5,843 nucleotides of DNA from CAZJOD01 sp964547525 (lineage in GTDB: Bacteria; Bacillota; Clostridia; JAAYHZ01). Below the pieces are notes generated by a model that worked only from the letters and a program-made list of their open reading frames with translations, did no database searches and had not been told where the DNA came from. A program made the position numbers and the translations under genes. The DNA lies in assembly GCA_964547525.1 (NCBI GenBank), contig CAZJOD010000205.1, positions 1 through 5,843 on the forward strand. The letters are read 5' to 3'. Shown in pieces: positions 1-5,843 of the stretch. How positions within the stretch are numbered: the first letter of the stretch is position 1; each line of letters starts with the position of its first letter.

Positions 1-49
1 AGGATGGGTCAGTTTTCAACTATTATTCTGGGTCAATTTTAGACTATCA
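1..49. mobile_element. Terminus of an IS21-type insertion sequence (partial, continues left of window)
   Basis: The first 49 bases contain two spaced copies of a TGGGTCA(A/G)TTTT motif and finish in TATCA. Read outward-in from the right, the element would start TGATAGTC. IS21-family ends are known to begin 5'-TG and to carry several short spaced repeats bound by the IstA transposase, and this stretch has that layout. The boundary at base 49 is inferred from the methyltransferase gene, whose family-like sequence stops at Val-Tyr (residues 250-251) exactly where this motif begins. No transposase gene is inside the window, so the family assignment rests on the terminus alone. The end could be a few bases either side, for example base 55, which also ends in CA. 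Confidence 0.55.
5..47. repeat. Two imperfect 19-bp direct repeats, period 24
   Basis: Bases 5-23 and 29-47 match at 16 of 19 positions; both start TGGGTCA and end ACTAT or GACTAT. Spaced direct repeats of this kind inside an IS terminus are typical transposase-binding sites in the IS21 family. Here they also encode the last residues of the truncated methyltransferase on the other strand. Confidence 0.6.
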
Positions 50-801
50 TAAACACTTTTTACACCAAACCCTAGCGGTGATACCTCACTGGTCAGTTTT
101 GATATTGTATAAGCTGTATCCCATATTAAATACTCTTTTATTCCATCATTCTTGACTATAACATATTGATTTAGTGCAACCGTATTGCTTTCATAGAGAT
201 GGGTAGCCTCAAGGCAGATATACGACTCGGCGCTCCAAAAGCCTCCATTTTTGCAAAATGTCCAAGAGGTTTTATTTGCCTTGTTGTTTATAAAGTGCTT
301 CTCCGAAAAAACATCAAATATAAACAATCCGCCCGGTTTAAGAGCTTTGTAAACATTCCGGACAAGCCTTTGACGTTCATCCGGTGTTAATGCGGCATAA
401 TCACAATAGATCAAAGTAACAACGTTAAACATATTGTTAAAATCAATTTCCAAATAGTTCTTATACAAGTATTCGGTTTTTGTATCCTGGCTTTTGGCAT
501 ATGCAATAGAGCGTTTTGAATAATCAATGCCGGTTACATCATATCCCATATCCGAAAACCGTTTTGTGTAAAGTCCCGGCCCACAGCCGAGGTCGAGGAT
601 TTTTCCATACGCCGGAATGAAGCCTGAAAGCCATTTCGCCGAACGATCTATGTAACTGTGTTTGCGGCTTGCTGCGTCCCATTCGGGGTTCAAATGTGCT
701 TCAAGCATGCCCTTTGAGATATACTCGTCATCCCAAAACGGTTCGGCGCTGCGTTGCCATAACAAGGGTTTATTCAGCAAACCAAATAACTTATCAATCA
801 T
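16..801 (-). CDS. Class I SAM-dependent methyltransferase, C-terminus replaced by IS sequence
   Basis: This 261-codon gene encodes a Rossmann-fold methyltransferase that would move a methyl group from S-adenosylmethionine to an unidentified small molecule in the cytoplasm. Motif I is ILDLGCGPG at residues 68-76. The acidic residue that contacts SAM ribose is probably Asp93 in GIDYSKRS. Motif IV is LIYCDYAAL at 130-138, and LKPGGLFIFDV follows at 154-164. The N-terminal stretch WDDEYISKGMLEAHLNPEWD is typical of a clostridial family of about 245-265 residues. After Val250-Tyr251 the expected ending, which from memory starts Ser-Asp-Val-Ala-Gly and runs about 15-20 residues, is missing. About ten residues (DSLKLTQNNS) read from the IS terminus replace it before a TGA. 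The fold core and SAM site are intact, so activity may survive, but the last strand of the sheet is probably damaged. The start ATG abuts the stop of the upstream fusion gene and has a GAGGT eight bases before it. The substrate is unknown. Confidence 0.85.
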   Translation of the reverse strand: MIDKLFGLLNKPLLWQRSAEPFWDDEYISKGMLEAHLNPEWDAASRKHSYIDRSAKWLSGFIPAYGKILDLGCGPGLYTKRFSDMGYDVTGIDYSKRSIAYAKSQDTKTEYLYKNYLEIDFNNMFNVVTLIYCDYAALTPDERQRLVRNVYKALKPGGLFIFDVFSEKHFINNKANKTSWTFCKNGGFWSAESYICLEATHLYESNTVALNQYVIVKNDGIKEYLIWDTAYTISKLTSEVSPLGFGVKSVYDSLKLTQNNS

Positions 802-2487
802 TTACATATACCTCATTTCATAGATTTTTTGAAGTCTTTTTACCTGTTCTTCTTTTACTTCGGGTGATTCCGTAAACATATAGGTTTGCACTATTCTATA
901 ACCGAATACTATAAGAATTATTTTCTGTATATATTTATTAAAATCCTGCGGAATTTCCAAGTATTCCGAAATACCCTTTATATAAGCCGGAATAAGCCTT
1001 CGAAAATATTCATGCAAATTTTCGGTTTCAGTATCATCGTAGATAAGGCTTGCAATATCCTCACCTAAATATCCAAATCCGGCACAGTCCCAATCAATCA
1101 GGCGTATTTCCCCGTCCGACAAGAATATATTCTCTACCCAGAAATCCCGGTGGCACAACACCACAGGCAGACTTTTTAAAGAATTGAATAAAGCTTCTCT
1201 ATTATCATCAATATCAAATAGCATCTGTTTTAAATATTCCGGTATATCGCATCCATGGGAGCGAAGACAACCATATTCAAATGATTTGCCTTTATACAGC
1301 TGTATTTCACCATTTTTAAGCATTTGCTTCAAGAATCCCGGTAATCGGCATTTATCAGAGATAAGAAATTCATGCGAAAACGTCTGCGTATGCCATTGTT
1401 CAAAATTTTTACTGAGCGCGTCAGGTTCGCTTAAAAATTTTATGTTCCTTAGCATTTCCTGCTGCTTGTATATTTTGCCTTGAAAACGTCCTAACTCTGT
1501 TGCTACAAATTCGAGGGTTTCAATGTCAAACCTATCGCCTGATATCCCGTCAATATACTCAATCCATAAATGTATTTCATTGCTATTCATCTCCGCGTGA
1601 TAATACTCCGGCCAGCGAAACGAATCAGTGAAAGCCTTGCTAAAATCCGACGTGTATAGGTCATACTCCCTGCGCCACGAATCCGGGTCTCCGGAGCGTT
1701 CCCATTTTTTCTGGATTTTTAAAACGACTTTATAAGGCAATTTCTTACCATTAATGCTTTCGGCAATGCCTGTAACAAGCCGTACATCGCCCGGTGTTCC
1801 CCCCTGTAGTTGTTTGGTCCGGTAGCTTGCACGGATTATGTTTGCACTGAGCATTTTACTTAAAACATGCGTAAGTGTTTCAAATTTAATTTGAATTTGT
1901 TCAATATGCGCAAAATCATAATAAGCATAACTAATCAGCTTGCTTGTTTTTTCAAATCCGCCCGACACAAGCTCGATGGCGAACACACAGCCTTCCGGGT
2001 CGTCCACGCTTTCGTCCCTGCCGATACCAAGTTCCCGGCAATCCGGAAATCCCATTTTCTTTTGGTAGACGGCTGGATGCCCGCATGTCATGCACCCTGT
2101 ATAGCCAAGAGATTTCGCAATTTCAAGCCCACACATGACCAAAGCAGTCCCTATGCCTTTGCGTTGATACGCATATATTTTTTCAGCATGGTTGTCATTC
2201 TCACCGTGTCTGACAGCAAGGCTGTTGAGCCATATAATATGTTCACCGTTATCTCCCATAGGCAACGCTGAAAAAATAGCGTGTCCTAGGTAAGTTAAAT
2301 CATCATTTGTGACAGCTACTAAGTCAAGCTCCGGTATATAATATGGCGAACGACGAATATTATCCGCGAAAACTTCATGGAAATCACCGTCGCTGTTTCG
2401 TTCGTTATATTGAAATGCATCACGATCCAATTTTCTTATGATGCCATATTCGTCTTTTTGGATTTGTTTAATTTTGAAATTATTCAT
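802..2487 (-). CDS. GNAT acetyltransferase fused to aminoglycoside-phosphotransferase-like kinase
   Basis: A 561-residue two-domain cytoplasmic enzyme. Residues 1 to about 175 are a GNAT N-acetyltransferase. The acetyl-CoA pyrophosphate loop is QRKGIGTALV at 108-117, and YQKKMGF (141-147) and FAIELV (169-174) follow as in YhbS-like members. Residues from about 182 to 561 are a phosphotransferase of the APH/choline-kinase fold. The probable ATP-binding lysine is Lys257 in VVLKIQKKW, with Glu274 in WRREYDLY as a candidate partner. The catalytic loop is HRDFWVEN (His446, Asp448, Asn453), and the metal-binding motif IDWD is at 464-467. All key kinase residues are present. From memory, clostridial homologues of the second half usually stand alone at roughly 360-380 residues, so this is a domain fusion with almost no linker. 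The layout recalls the bifunctional resistance enzyme AAC(6')-Ie/APH(2'')-Ia, but the domains belong to other subfamilies and drug resistance is not shown. The start at 2487 has GGATGG seven bases upstream. The methyltransferase follows with no gap. Confidence 0.88.
   Translation of the reverse strand: MNNFKIKQIQKDEYGIIRKLDRDAFQYNERNSDGDFHEVFADNIRRSPYYIPELDLVAVTNDDLTYLGHAIFSALPMGDNGEHIIWLNSLAVRHGENDNHAEKIYAYQRKGIGTALVMCGLEIAKSLGYTGCMTCGHPAVYQKKMGFPDCRELGIGRDESVDDPEGCVFAIELVSGGFEKTSKLISYAYYDFAHIEQIQIKFETLTHVLSKMLSANIIRASYRTKQLQGGTPGDVRLVTGIAESINGKKLPYKVVLKIQKKWERSGDPDSWRREYDLYTSDFSKAFTDSFRWPEYYHAEMNSNEIHLWIEYIDGISGDRFDIETLEFVATELGRFQGKIYKQQEMLRNIKFLSEPDALSKNFEQWHTQTFSHEFLISDKCRLPGFLKQMLKNGEIQLYKGKSFEYGCLRSHGCDIPEYLKQMLFDIDDNREALFNSLKSLPVVLCHRDFWVENIFLSDGEIRLIDWDCAGFGYLGEDIASLIYDDTETENLHEYFRRLIPAYIKGISEYLEIPQDFNKYIQKIILIVFGYRIVQTYMFTESPEVKEEQVKRLQKIYEMRYM
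810..814 (-). promoter_or_regulatory. Ribosome binding site of the methyltransferase gene, inside the upstream gene
   Basis: GAGGT on the minus strand lies eight bases before the ATG at 801. It sits within the last codons of the acetyltransferase-phosphotransferase gene. With the TAAATG junction, this supports translational coupling and the chosen start. Confidence 0.6.
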
Positions 2488-2494
2488 TTTTAAA

Positions 2495-2500
2495 CCATCC
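2495..2500 (-). promoter_or_regulatory. Ribosome binding site of the fusion gene
   Basis: GGATGG on the minus strand ends seven bases before the ATG at 2487. It is an imperfect match to GGAGG but correctly spaced, and no better start lies upstream in the frame. A promoter is less clear. TAAAAT at 2515-2510 is a fair -10 without a good -35. TTGATA at 2559-2554 is a fair -35 with only TCTATC 17 bases on. Confidence 0.45.
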
Positions 2501-2518
2501 GTTTTGCTTATTTTACTT

Positions 2519-2530
2519 GCTCAATTGAGC
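2519..2530. repeat. Perfect 12-bp palindrome GCTCAATTGAGC, candidate operator
   Basis: The sequence is fully self-complementary over 12 bases and lies 32 bases before the fusion gene start, next to a possible -10 box (TAAAAT, 2515-2510). A dimeric repressor site at that position would fit. No regulator gene is present in the window, and a single palindrome of this length can occur by chance. Confidence 0.25.
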
Positions 2531-2588
2531 GATAGACTTGTTTCGTTTAAATTTATCAAGCAAAAAACCTCTTTGTCGTCTACAAACT

Positions 2589-2791
2589 TTACCTCTCGCT
2601 TGATTTGCAGCGGACAGTGGTTTTCAACCTGTTTACAGCATCTTCAAGTGTTCCGGGGTACCGCCCTATCGGCGCTCCGGCAAACTTAACGAAATATCTG
2701 TCTATACCATTTTGCACACCAAAGCAGATATAGCCGGAATCCCGGTGACCGCTTCTCTGTCCTCTATTTTGTAAGGTCTAATACCAATCAT
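2589..2791 (-). pseudogene. Remnant of a Ser/Thr-protein-kinase-like gene with a frame change near its start
   Basis: A Shine-Dalgarno AGAGGTG (2801-2795) precedes an ATG at 2791 that opens a 29-codon frame starting MIGIRPYKIEDREAV and ending at TAG 2704-2702. In another frame, open from 2777 to TAA at 2591-2589, the sequence reads RDSGYICFGVQNGIDRYFVK, then FAGAPIGRYPGTLEDAVNRL. This second reading resembles the N-lobe of a Firmicutes protein-kinase-like family that I recall: a Gly-rich stretch, then a VAIK-like lysine in RYFVKFAGA. It breaks off after about 60 residues, well before any catalytic loop. The two frames overlap, so the gene either suffered a frameshift or is a mosaic. The first 15 residues look more like a GNAT start (IRPYKIEDREAV) than a kinase start. 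It cannot make a working kinase. The family call is from memory of sequence patterns. Confidence 0.5.
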
Positions 2792-2868
2792 AAACACCTC
2801 TTAAAAACTCTTTAATCAAATTTTAACACATTTTCCGACCATCTCCAAACTTTTCTTATGAATTAATG

Positions 2869-3075
2869 TCATACATAATTTTTTAATAATATTTTTAAAT
2901 AATTTTCTGCTGTAATCTGGCGGTCAAGTTCAGATGTTATATCGTTAATGCATGAACATTGTGCTGTTCCGGCTCTTCATGTTTTTCACCGCTCCTGTAG
3001 GCTGGTTTTACCTTTTTTACGTACCTTTTTATGCGTTTGCACTGTAGCGTCTAAAGACCGGATTGATATGGACAT
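2869..3075 (-). pseudogene. Possible relic of a small unidentified gene with two in-frame TGA codons
   Basis: One minus-strand frame runs 68 codons from ATG at 3075 to TGA at 2871-2869, broken only by TGA at codons 30 and 33. The first part is basic (THKKVRKKGKTSLQER). The last part, INDITSELDRQITAENYLKI then LLKNYV, looks like a genuine amphipathic helical protein end. Both internal TGA codons could come from CGA by one C-to-T change. There is no ribosome binding site before the ATG. I do not recognise the family. Chance open reading is a real alternative. Confidence 0.25.
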
Positions 3076-3091
3076 TATACTATGTTAATAT
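3063..3091 (+). promoter_or_regulatory. Candidate sigma-A-type promoter for the large rightward gene
   Basis: TTGATA at 3063-3068 and TAATAT at 3086-3091 are separated by 17 bases. The -35 matches five of six consensus positions and the -10 four of six. Transcription would start near 3098 and give a leader of about 70 bases. The same stretch contains TATAAT-like sequence in other registers and on the other strand, so exact placement is uncertain. Confidence 0.4.
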
Positions 3092-3111
3092 AAAAAAAAC
3101 ATGTTGTTTTG

Positions 3112-3143
3112 ATATGATTGGATAGGAACCACAAGAATCATAT
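3112..3143 (+). repeat. Inverted repeat in the leader of the large gene
   Basis: ATATGATT at 3112-3119 and AATCATAT at 3136-3143 are exact complements around a 16-base loop. They lie between the candidate promoter and the ribosome binding site. This could be an operator half-site pair or a weak RNA hairpin. It lacks a following U-run, so it is not a terminator. Confidence 0.3.
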
Positions 3144-3158
3144 GTGCACAGTAAAAAC

Positions 3159-3164
3159 GGAGGT
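3159..3164 (+). promoter_or_regulatory. Strong ribosome binding site of the large gene
   Basis: GGAGGT lies six bases before the ATG at 3171, a near-ideal match and spacing that fixes the start codon. Confidence 0.85.
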
Positions 3165-3170
3165 AAATAA

Positions 3171-5600
3171 ATGTTGAATAAGAATGAAAAAACATTATAC
3201 TCCAATCCGGGGAGCGGTGAAGCTTTCGGCCTGGTACACGGATTACACAGTTTTGCAGGACAAAGCTTTGTTGCGGCGGATTCTTGTTTGGTACAGGCAT
3301 CCATATGGTTATATGAGGCGAATAATGATTCGATAAAAATGGATGTATTATCCAAAGATATATACAGCGGAACAATATTGGCAACAGAACTTCTGCCTCC
3401 CTCAAATGCCGGGATCAGGAGGGTTGTTTTTTCCGATCCGATATATCTGGAAAAAGGATCCGTATACTATATACGGGTCAGTTCCGGCGCACCGGGTACA
3501 AATAAAGGAATTGTAGAAAAGGGAATTAAAAATGATGGTGGTACAGGTTATATCAACACATCCAAAACCAATAAAAATATGGCTCTTGAGCTTGTGTTCA
3601 AAGCATGGGAAGGTGAAATTCCTGTAAAAAGCGATGCCATGGAGCCTGAACCCGGCTACGGGGAAAGGCTCAACAGCGTGCTGGAACAAAAAAGAGATGT
3701 GTGGGGGGAAGCTTTGATGGCATTGCCGGAAGGACCGACCTATGAAAACATAAAAGACTACCTAAAACCCCTTATGCTTTGCGGAACATTTCTAACCGAC
3801 TCCGGCATTTACTACATTCCCATGGGCAGGCCCGAAAGTTTGGCAGGTGGAGGCCGGGTTGCACTGCATGCTGCGGATGGAAGCCAGATCATATCCGAGT
3901 ACTATAACAGAGAAAGAATAACCTTGTATGTGGGGAAAGAAGGAAGGGAAAGATACGGTTTGTCATTAAAAAGATTAACCGGCCCGTCTCTTTTGGACCG
4001 GTATCTGCCGGTACTGGTCACATCCTATGAGGATGCAGGAGGAGTCCGCTATATGCAAGAGTCCTTTTCGGATTACCTTAAAGAAACAGATGCATTGGTC
4101 AGTTTTATCAAATTGACAGCAAAGAATTCGGATAGTGTCAAAACATCAATAAAAATACAATTCACCATGAGTGATGATAACGTAGTTTTGCATGAAAAAG
4201 ATACAAACAGGCTGGAAAAGGATCAAAAGGCATATCTTTTGTTCAGCGGGACAGCAAAATATACATCTCCCCGGTTGACTTATGATATAATATTGGATCC
4301 TTCGAATGAAAAAACAATATATATTGTAAAATTGTTAAAACCTTCAGACTGTTTGCATTTCGTCCCGGATGAAAACATACATGAAAATGCTAAAAAAGGA
4401 ATGATTTCTTACTGGAACAAAAGACTGGACAGTAATGCATGTTTTGACGTACCGGAAGAACGGGTTATGAAAGCCATGAAGAACCTTTTGATACAAAATC
4501 TTTACATGGGTTGGAGATACAGTGTAGGAAATGCATACGAGACCTTCTACAGTCCGGAAAGCAGTGATATGGCAGCCACTTTGGGCATGTACGGGTACCT
4601 TGCCGAACAAAAGGCGGTGTTGTGTGAACTGATACCGATGATGAAACCCAATCAAGCCTATGCGAACTGGGAATTGGGTGAAAAACTATCCCATGCGGCA
4701 CAGTACTATTTTATGACCCGAGATACTTCTCTTGTGGAAAAAAATATTCAAAAATATGAACAAATGATTGAAAACATCAAAGAACAAATAGACCAAAGCG
4801 ATATCGGGCTTTTAAGCAAACAGCATTTTAGCGGTGATATCAGTGATCCTTCATACTATTTTCACCACCAAGCGGTCGTGTGGAAAGGATTGAACGATAT
4901 GGCCTTCGTATTTGATTCCATGGGTGAGAAGAAGCTTAATACCATATGCTTGGAGTATGCATCAAAGCTGAAGGATGCTTTGACGAAAGCTGTGGAAAAA
5001 TCCGAAGTAGAACTGGAGGATGGTACATTGTTCATCCCTTCGGAGCTTCTTGGCAACCAAACCAAAGTATTTGATCCCATTACCGAAACCAGACACGGAT
5101 CATATTGGAATTTGTGTATTTGTTATGCTTTTGAAACAGGTATTTTTGATTATGACAGCGATAGAATGAAAAAAGCGTATGCTTATTTGAAAGAACATGG
5201 TGCCTGGCTTTTGGGGATGGTACGATTCAATTATTATCCGGTGGGAATCGGGAAATTTGTAGCAGACGGCTTAGCCGGATACAAAACCCCCGGAGTGGAT
5301 AATGTATACGGTCTGCCCCATGTGAAACTCATGTCCGAAATGGACGATCCGGACAGGTTGGTTTTGGCGTTATATGCAAAGCTTGCCCATGGCATGACAA
5401 GAGAGACGTATATATCCGGGGAAGGGGATACAGTCGGTGTTTGTCCCGGGGAGTATTATCGATCGGTTTATTTACCGCCAAGCGGTGCCAATAACAGTTT
5501 GTTTTTAAAGATATTACGGCTCATATTGGTACGGGAGACCACAGATAGAGAAGGTAAACCCTACGGACTGCACCTTGCCTACGGGGTACCGAGAGATTAG
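3171..5600 (+). CDS. Large protein with six-hairpin glycosidase-like domain, ended early by TAG
   Basis: The 809-codon frame has a strong ribosome binding site and no signal peptide or membrane segment (it starts MLNKNEKTLYSNPGSGEAFG), so the product should be cytoplasmic. Residues about 25-150 look like a beta-sandwich of the carbohydrate-binding type, with alternating strands such as SFVAADSCLVQASIWLYEA and GSVYYIRVSSGAPG. Residues about 205-395 form a second beta-rich domain. From about residue 405 the protein is mostly helical, with aromatic-rich segments including MGWRYSVGNAYETFYSPESS (about 446-465), SYYFHHQAVVWKGL (about 562-574) and ETRHGSYWNLCICYAFETGI (about 640-660). This order and texture match (alpha/alpha)6 glycoside hydrolases and related enzymes, but I cannot assign a GH family, substrate or catalytic acid. 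The frame stays open beyond the TAG with homologous-looking sequence, so the gene is probably a nonsense-mutated allele of one longer than 891 codons. It stands alone here, divergent from the left-hand operon. Confidence 0.72.
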   Translation: MLNKNEKTLYSNPGSGEAFGLVHGLHSFAGQSFVAADSCLVQASIWLYEANNDSIKMDVLSKDIYSGTILATELLPPSNAGIRRVVFSDPIYLEKGSVYYIRVSSGAPGTNKGIVEKGIKNDGGTGYINTSKTNKNMALELVFKAWEGEIPVKSDAMEPEPGYGERLNSVLEQKRDVWGEALMALPEGPTYENIKDYLKPLMLCGTFLTDSGIYYIPMGRPESLAGGGRVALHAADGSQIISEYYNRERITLYVGKEGRERYGLSLKRLTGPSLLDRYLPVLVTSYEDAGGVRYMQESFSDYLKETDALVSFIKLTAKNSDSVKTSIKIQFTMSDDNVVLHEKDTNRLEKDQKAYLLFSGTAKYTSPRLTYDIILDPSNEKTIYIVKLLKPSDCLHFVPDENIHENAKKGMISYWNKRLDSNACFDVPEERVMKAMKNLLIQNLYMGWRYSVGNAYETFYSPESSDMAATLGMYGYLAEQKAVLCELIPMMKPNQAYANWELGEKLSHAAQYYFMTRDTSLVEKNIQKYEQMIENIKEQIDQSDIGLLSKQHFSGDISDPSYYFHHQAVVWKGLNDMAFVFDSMGEKKLNTICLEYASKLKDALTKAVEKSEVELEDGTLFIPSELLGNQTKVFDPITETRHGSYWNLCICYAFETGIFDYDSDRMKKAYAYLKEHGAWLLGMVRFNYYPVGIGKFVADGLAGYKTPGVDNVYGLPHVKLMSEMDDPDRLVLALYAKLAHGMTRETYISGEGDTVGVCPGEYYRSVYLPPSGANNSLFLKILRLILVRETTDREGKPYGLHLAYGVPRD

Positions 5601-5843
5601 CTTGCCGGGGGGAAAACCGTTAAGGTAACCGATGCACCCACAATGTTCGGTTGTCTGACATATACAATCACATCCCGTTTGGATGAAAATCGTATGGTTG
5701 CAAACATCAAGGTTCCTTCGAGAAATCGAATACACAATTTTTGCATAAGACTGAGAACGCCCGGCAAAAAAAACATGCAATCTGTCTTTGTGAATGGTCA
5801 GACATATAACGTATTTAATGCTGCAACAGAAACAATCGACTTG
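5601..5843 (+). pseudogene. In-frame continuation of the large gene beyond its TAG (C-terminal beta-sandwich, partial)
   Basis: The same frame as the 3171 gene stays open for 81 codons from the TAG to the window end. Around the stop it reads GVPRD-stop-LAGGKTVKV, then TDAPTMFGCLTYTITSRL, and later FCIRLRTPGKKNMQSVFVNG. The pattern of a Trp-Leu before a Gly-Lys turn, then APT-x-FG, then an arginine-rich strand and V-x-VNG is typical of the all-beta domain that follows the helical barrel in many glycoside hydrolases. One G-to-A change (TGG to TAG) at codon 810 would restore a continuous protein. No ribosome binding site or plausible start lies just after the stop, so separate translation is unlikely. 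The true end of the gene is outside the window. Confidence 0.7.

Larger units (their letters stand above)
2488..3170. other. 683-base intergenic region with gene relics, no intact gene
   Basis: This spacer separates the leftward GNAT-phosphotransferase gene from the rightward large gene, so both promoters should lie here. Its left part (2589-2791) holds a broken kinase-like fragment. The stretch 2792-2868 is very AT-rich with nothing recognisable except a Shine-Dalgarno sequence for that fragment. The stretch 2869-3075 holds a possible second relic. The last 100 bases hold promoter-like elements and the leader of the rightward gene. I see no convincing rho-independent terminator and no structured RNA I can name. 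Confidence 0.7.

Noticed and set aside
91..100. Further copies of the IS motif GGTCAGTTTT (also at 4097-4106)
   Set aside because: They match only ten bases, lie within conserved coding sequence of the methyltransferase and the large gene, and lack the repeat spacing. Chance matches.
1867..2271. 134-codon plus-strand frame inside the fusion gene
   Set aside because: It lies opposite the well-supported GNAT domain, has low-complexity unrecognisable sequence and no good ribosome binding site. It is a shadow frame.
2792..2868. AT-rich stretch as a replication or att site
   Set aside because: No iterons, DnaA boxes or flanking duplications are visible. It is simply AT-rich spacer.
3073..3095. 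Minus-strand TATAAT as a promoter driving the relics
   Set aside because: No matching -35 at the right distance, and the same bases are better explained as part of the rightward promoter region.
4344..4701. Two overlapping minus-strand frames of 78 and 103 codons inside the large gene
   Set aside because: Rich in His, Cys, Ser and Pro as expected of antisense shadows, with no family pattern, and they oppose a clearly coding frame.
5598..5600. Pyrrolysine or other programmed TAG readthrough
   Set aside because: A Trp codon one transition away fits the local protein pattern better, the enzyme type is not a methylamine methyltransferase, and no readthrough structure is evident downstream.
5514..5780. 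88-codon minus-strand frame spanning the TAG
   Set aside because: The plus-strand reading across the same bases is far more protein-like on both sides of the TAG, so this is antisense shadow.

Overview
The window looks like AT-rich DNA from a Gram-positive anaerobe of the Firmicutes, most likely class Clostridia. This is inferred from strong GGAGGT-type ribosome binding sites, AT-rich spacers, and protein families that I recall mainly from clostridia and bacilli. No rRNA, tRNA or CRISPR array is visible.

Layout. The left edge (about 1-49) carries what looks like the terminus of an IS21-type insertion sequence. It has cut off the 3' end of a minus-strand SAM-dependent methyltransferase gene (16-801). 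Directly upstream, with the stop codon touching the methyltransferase start codon (TAAATG), lies a 561-residue minus-strand gene (802-2487) that fuses an N-terminal GNAT acetyltransferase to a C-terminal aminoglycoside-phosphotransferase-like kinase. The two genes form a translationally coupled pair that would put acetyl, phosphoryl and methyl transfer in one transcript.

The 683-base spacer 2488-3170 holds no intact gene but is not featureless. On the minus strand it contains a broken fragment resembling the N-lobe of a Ser/Thr-protein-kinase-like protein (2589-2791), possibly with a foreign start. It also contains a second possible gene remnant with two in-frame TGA codons (2869-3075). The spacer also carries a 12-bp palindrome before the fusion gene, and a promoter-like sequence with a leader inverted repeat before the rightward gene.

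The right half is a plus-strand gene (3171-5600, 809 codons). Its product has the build of a large multidomain carbohydrate-active protein: an N-terminal beta-sandwich, a second beta-rich domain, then an alpha-helical region resembling six-hairpin glycosidases. It has no signal peptide. Its reading frame does not end naturally at the TAG at 5598-5600. The same frame stays open for 81 more codons to the window edge and encodes a convincing C-terminal beta-sandwich, so the TAG probably replaces a TGG tryptophan codon.

Overall this is an accessory region in decay: an IS end inside a gene, two gene relics and a nonsense codon in a large gene. The most notable intact gene is the GNAT-phosphotransferase fusion. 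I do not see a clearly new defence or mobile system.
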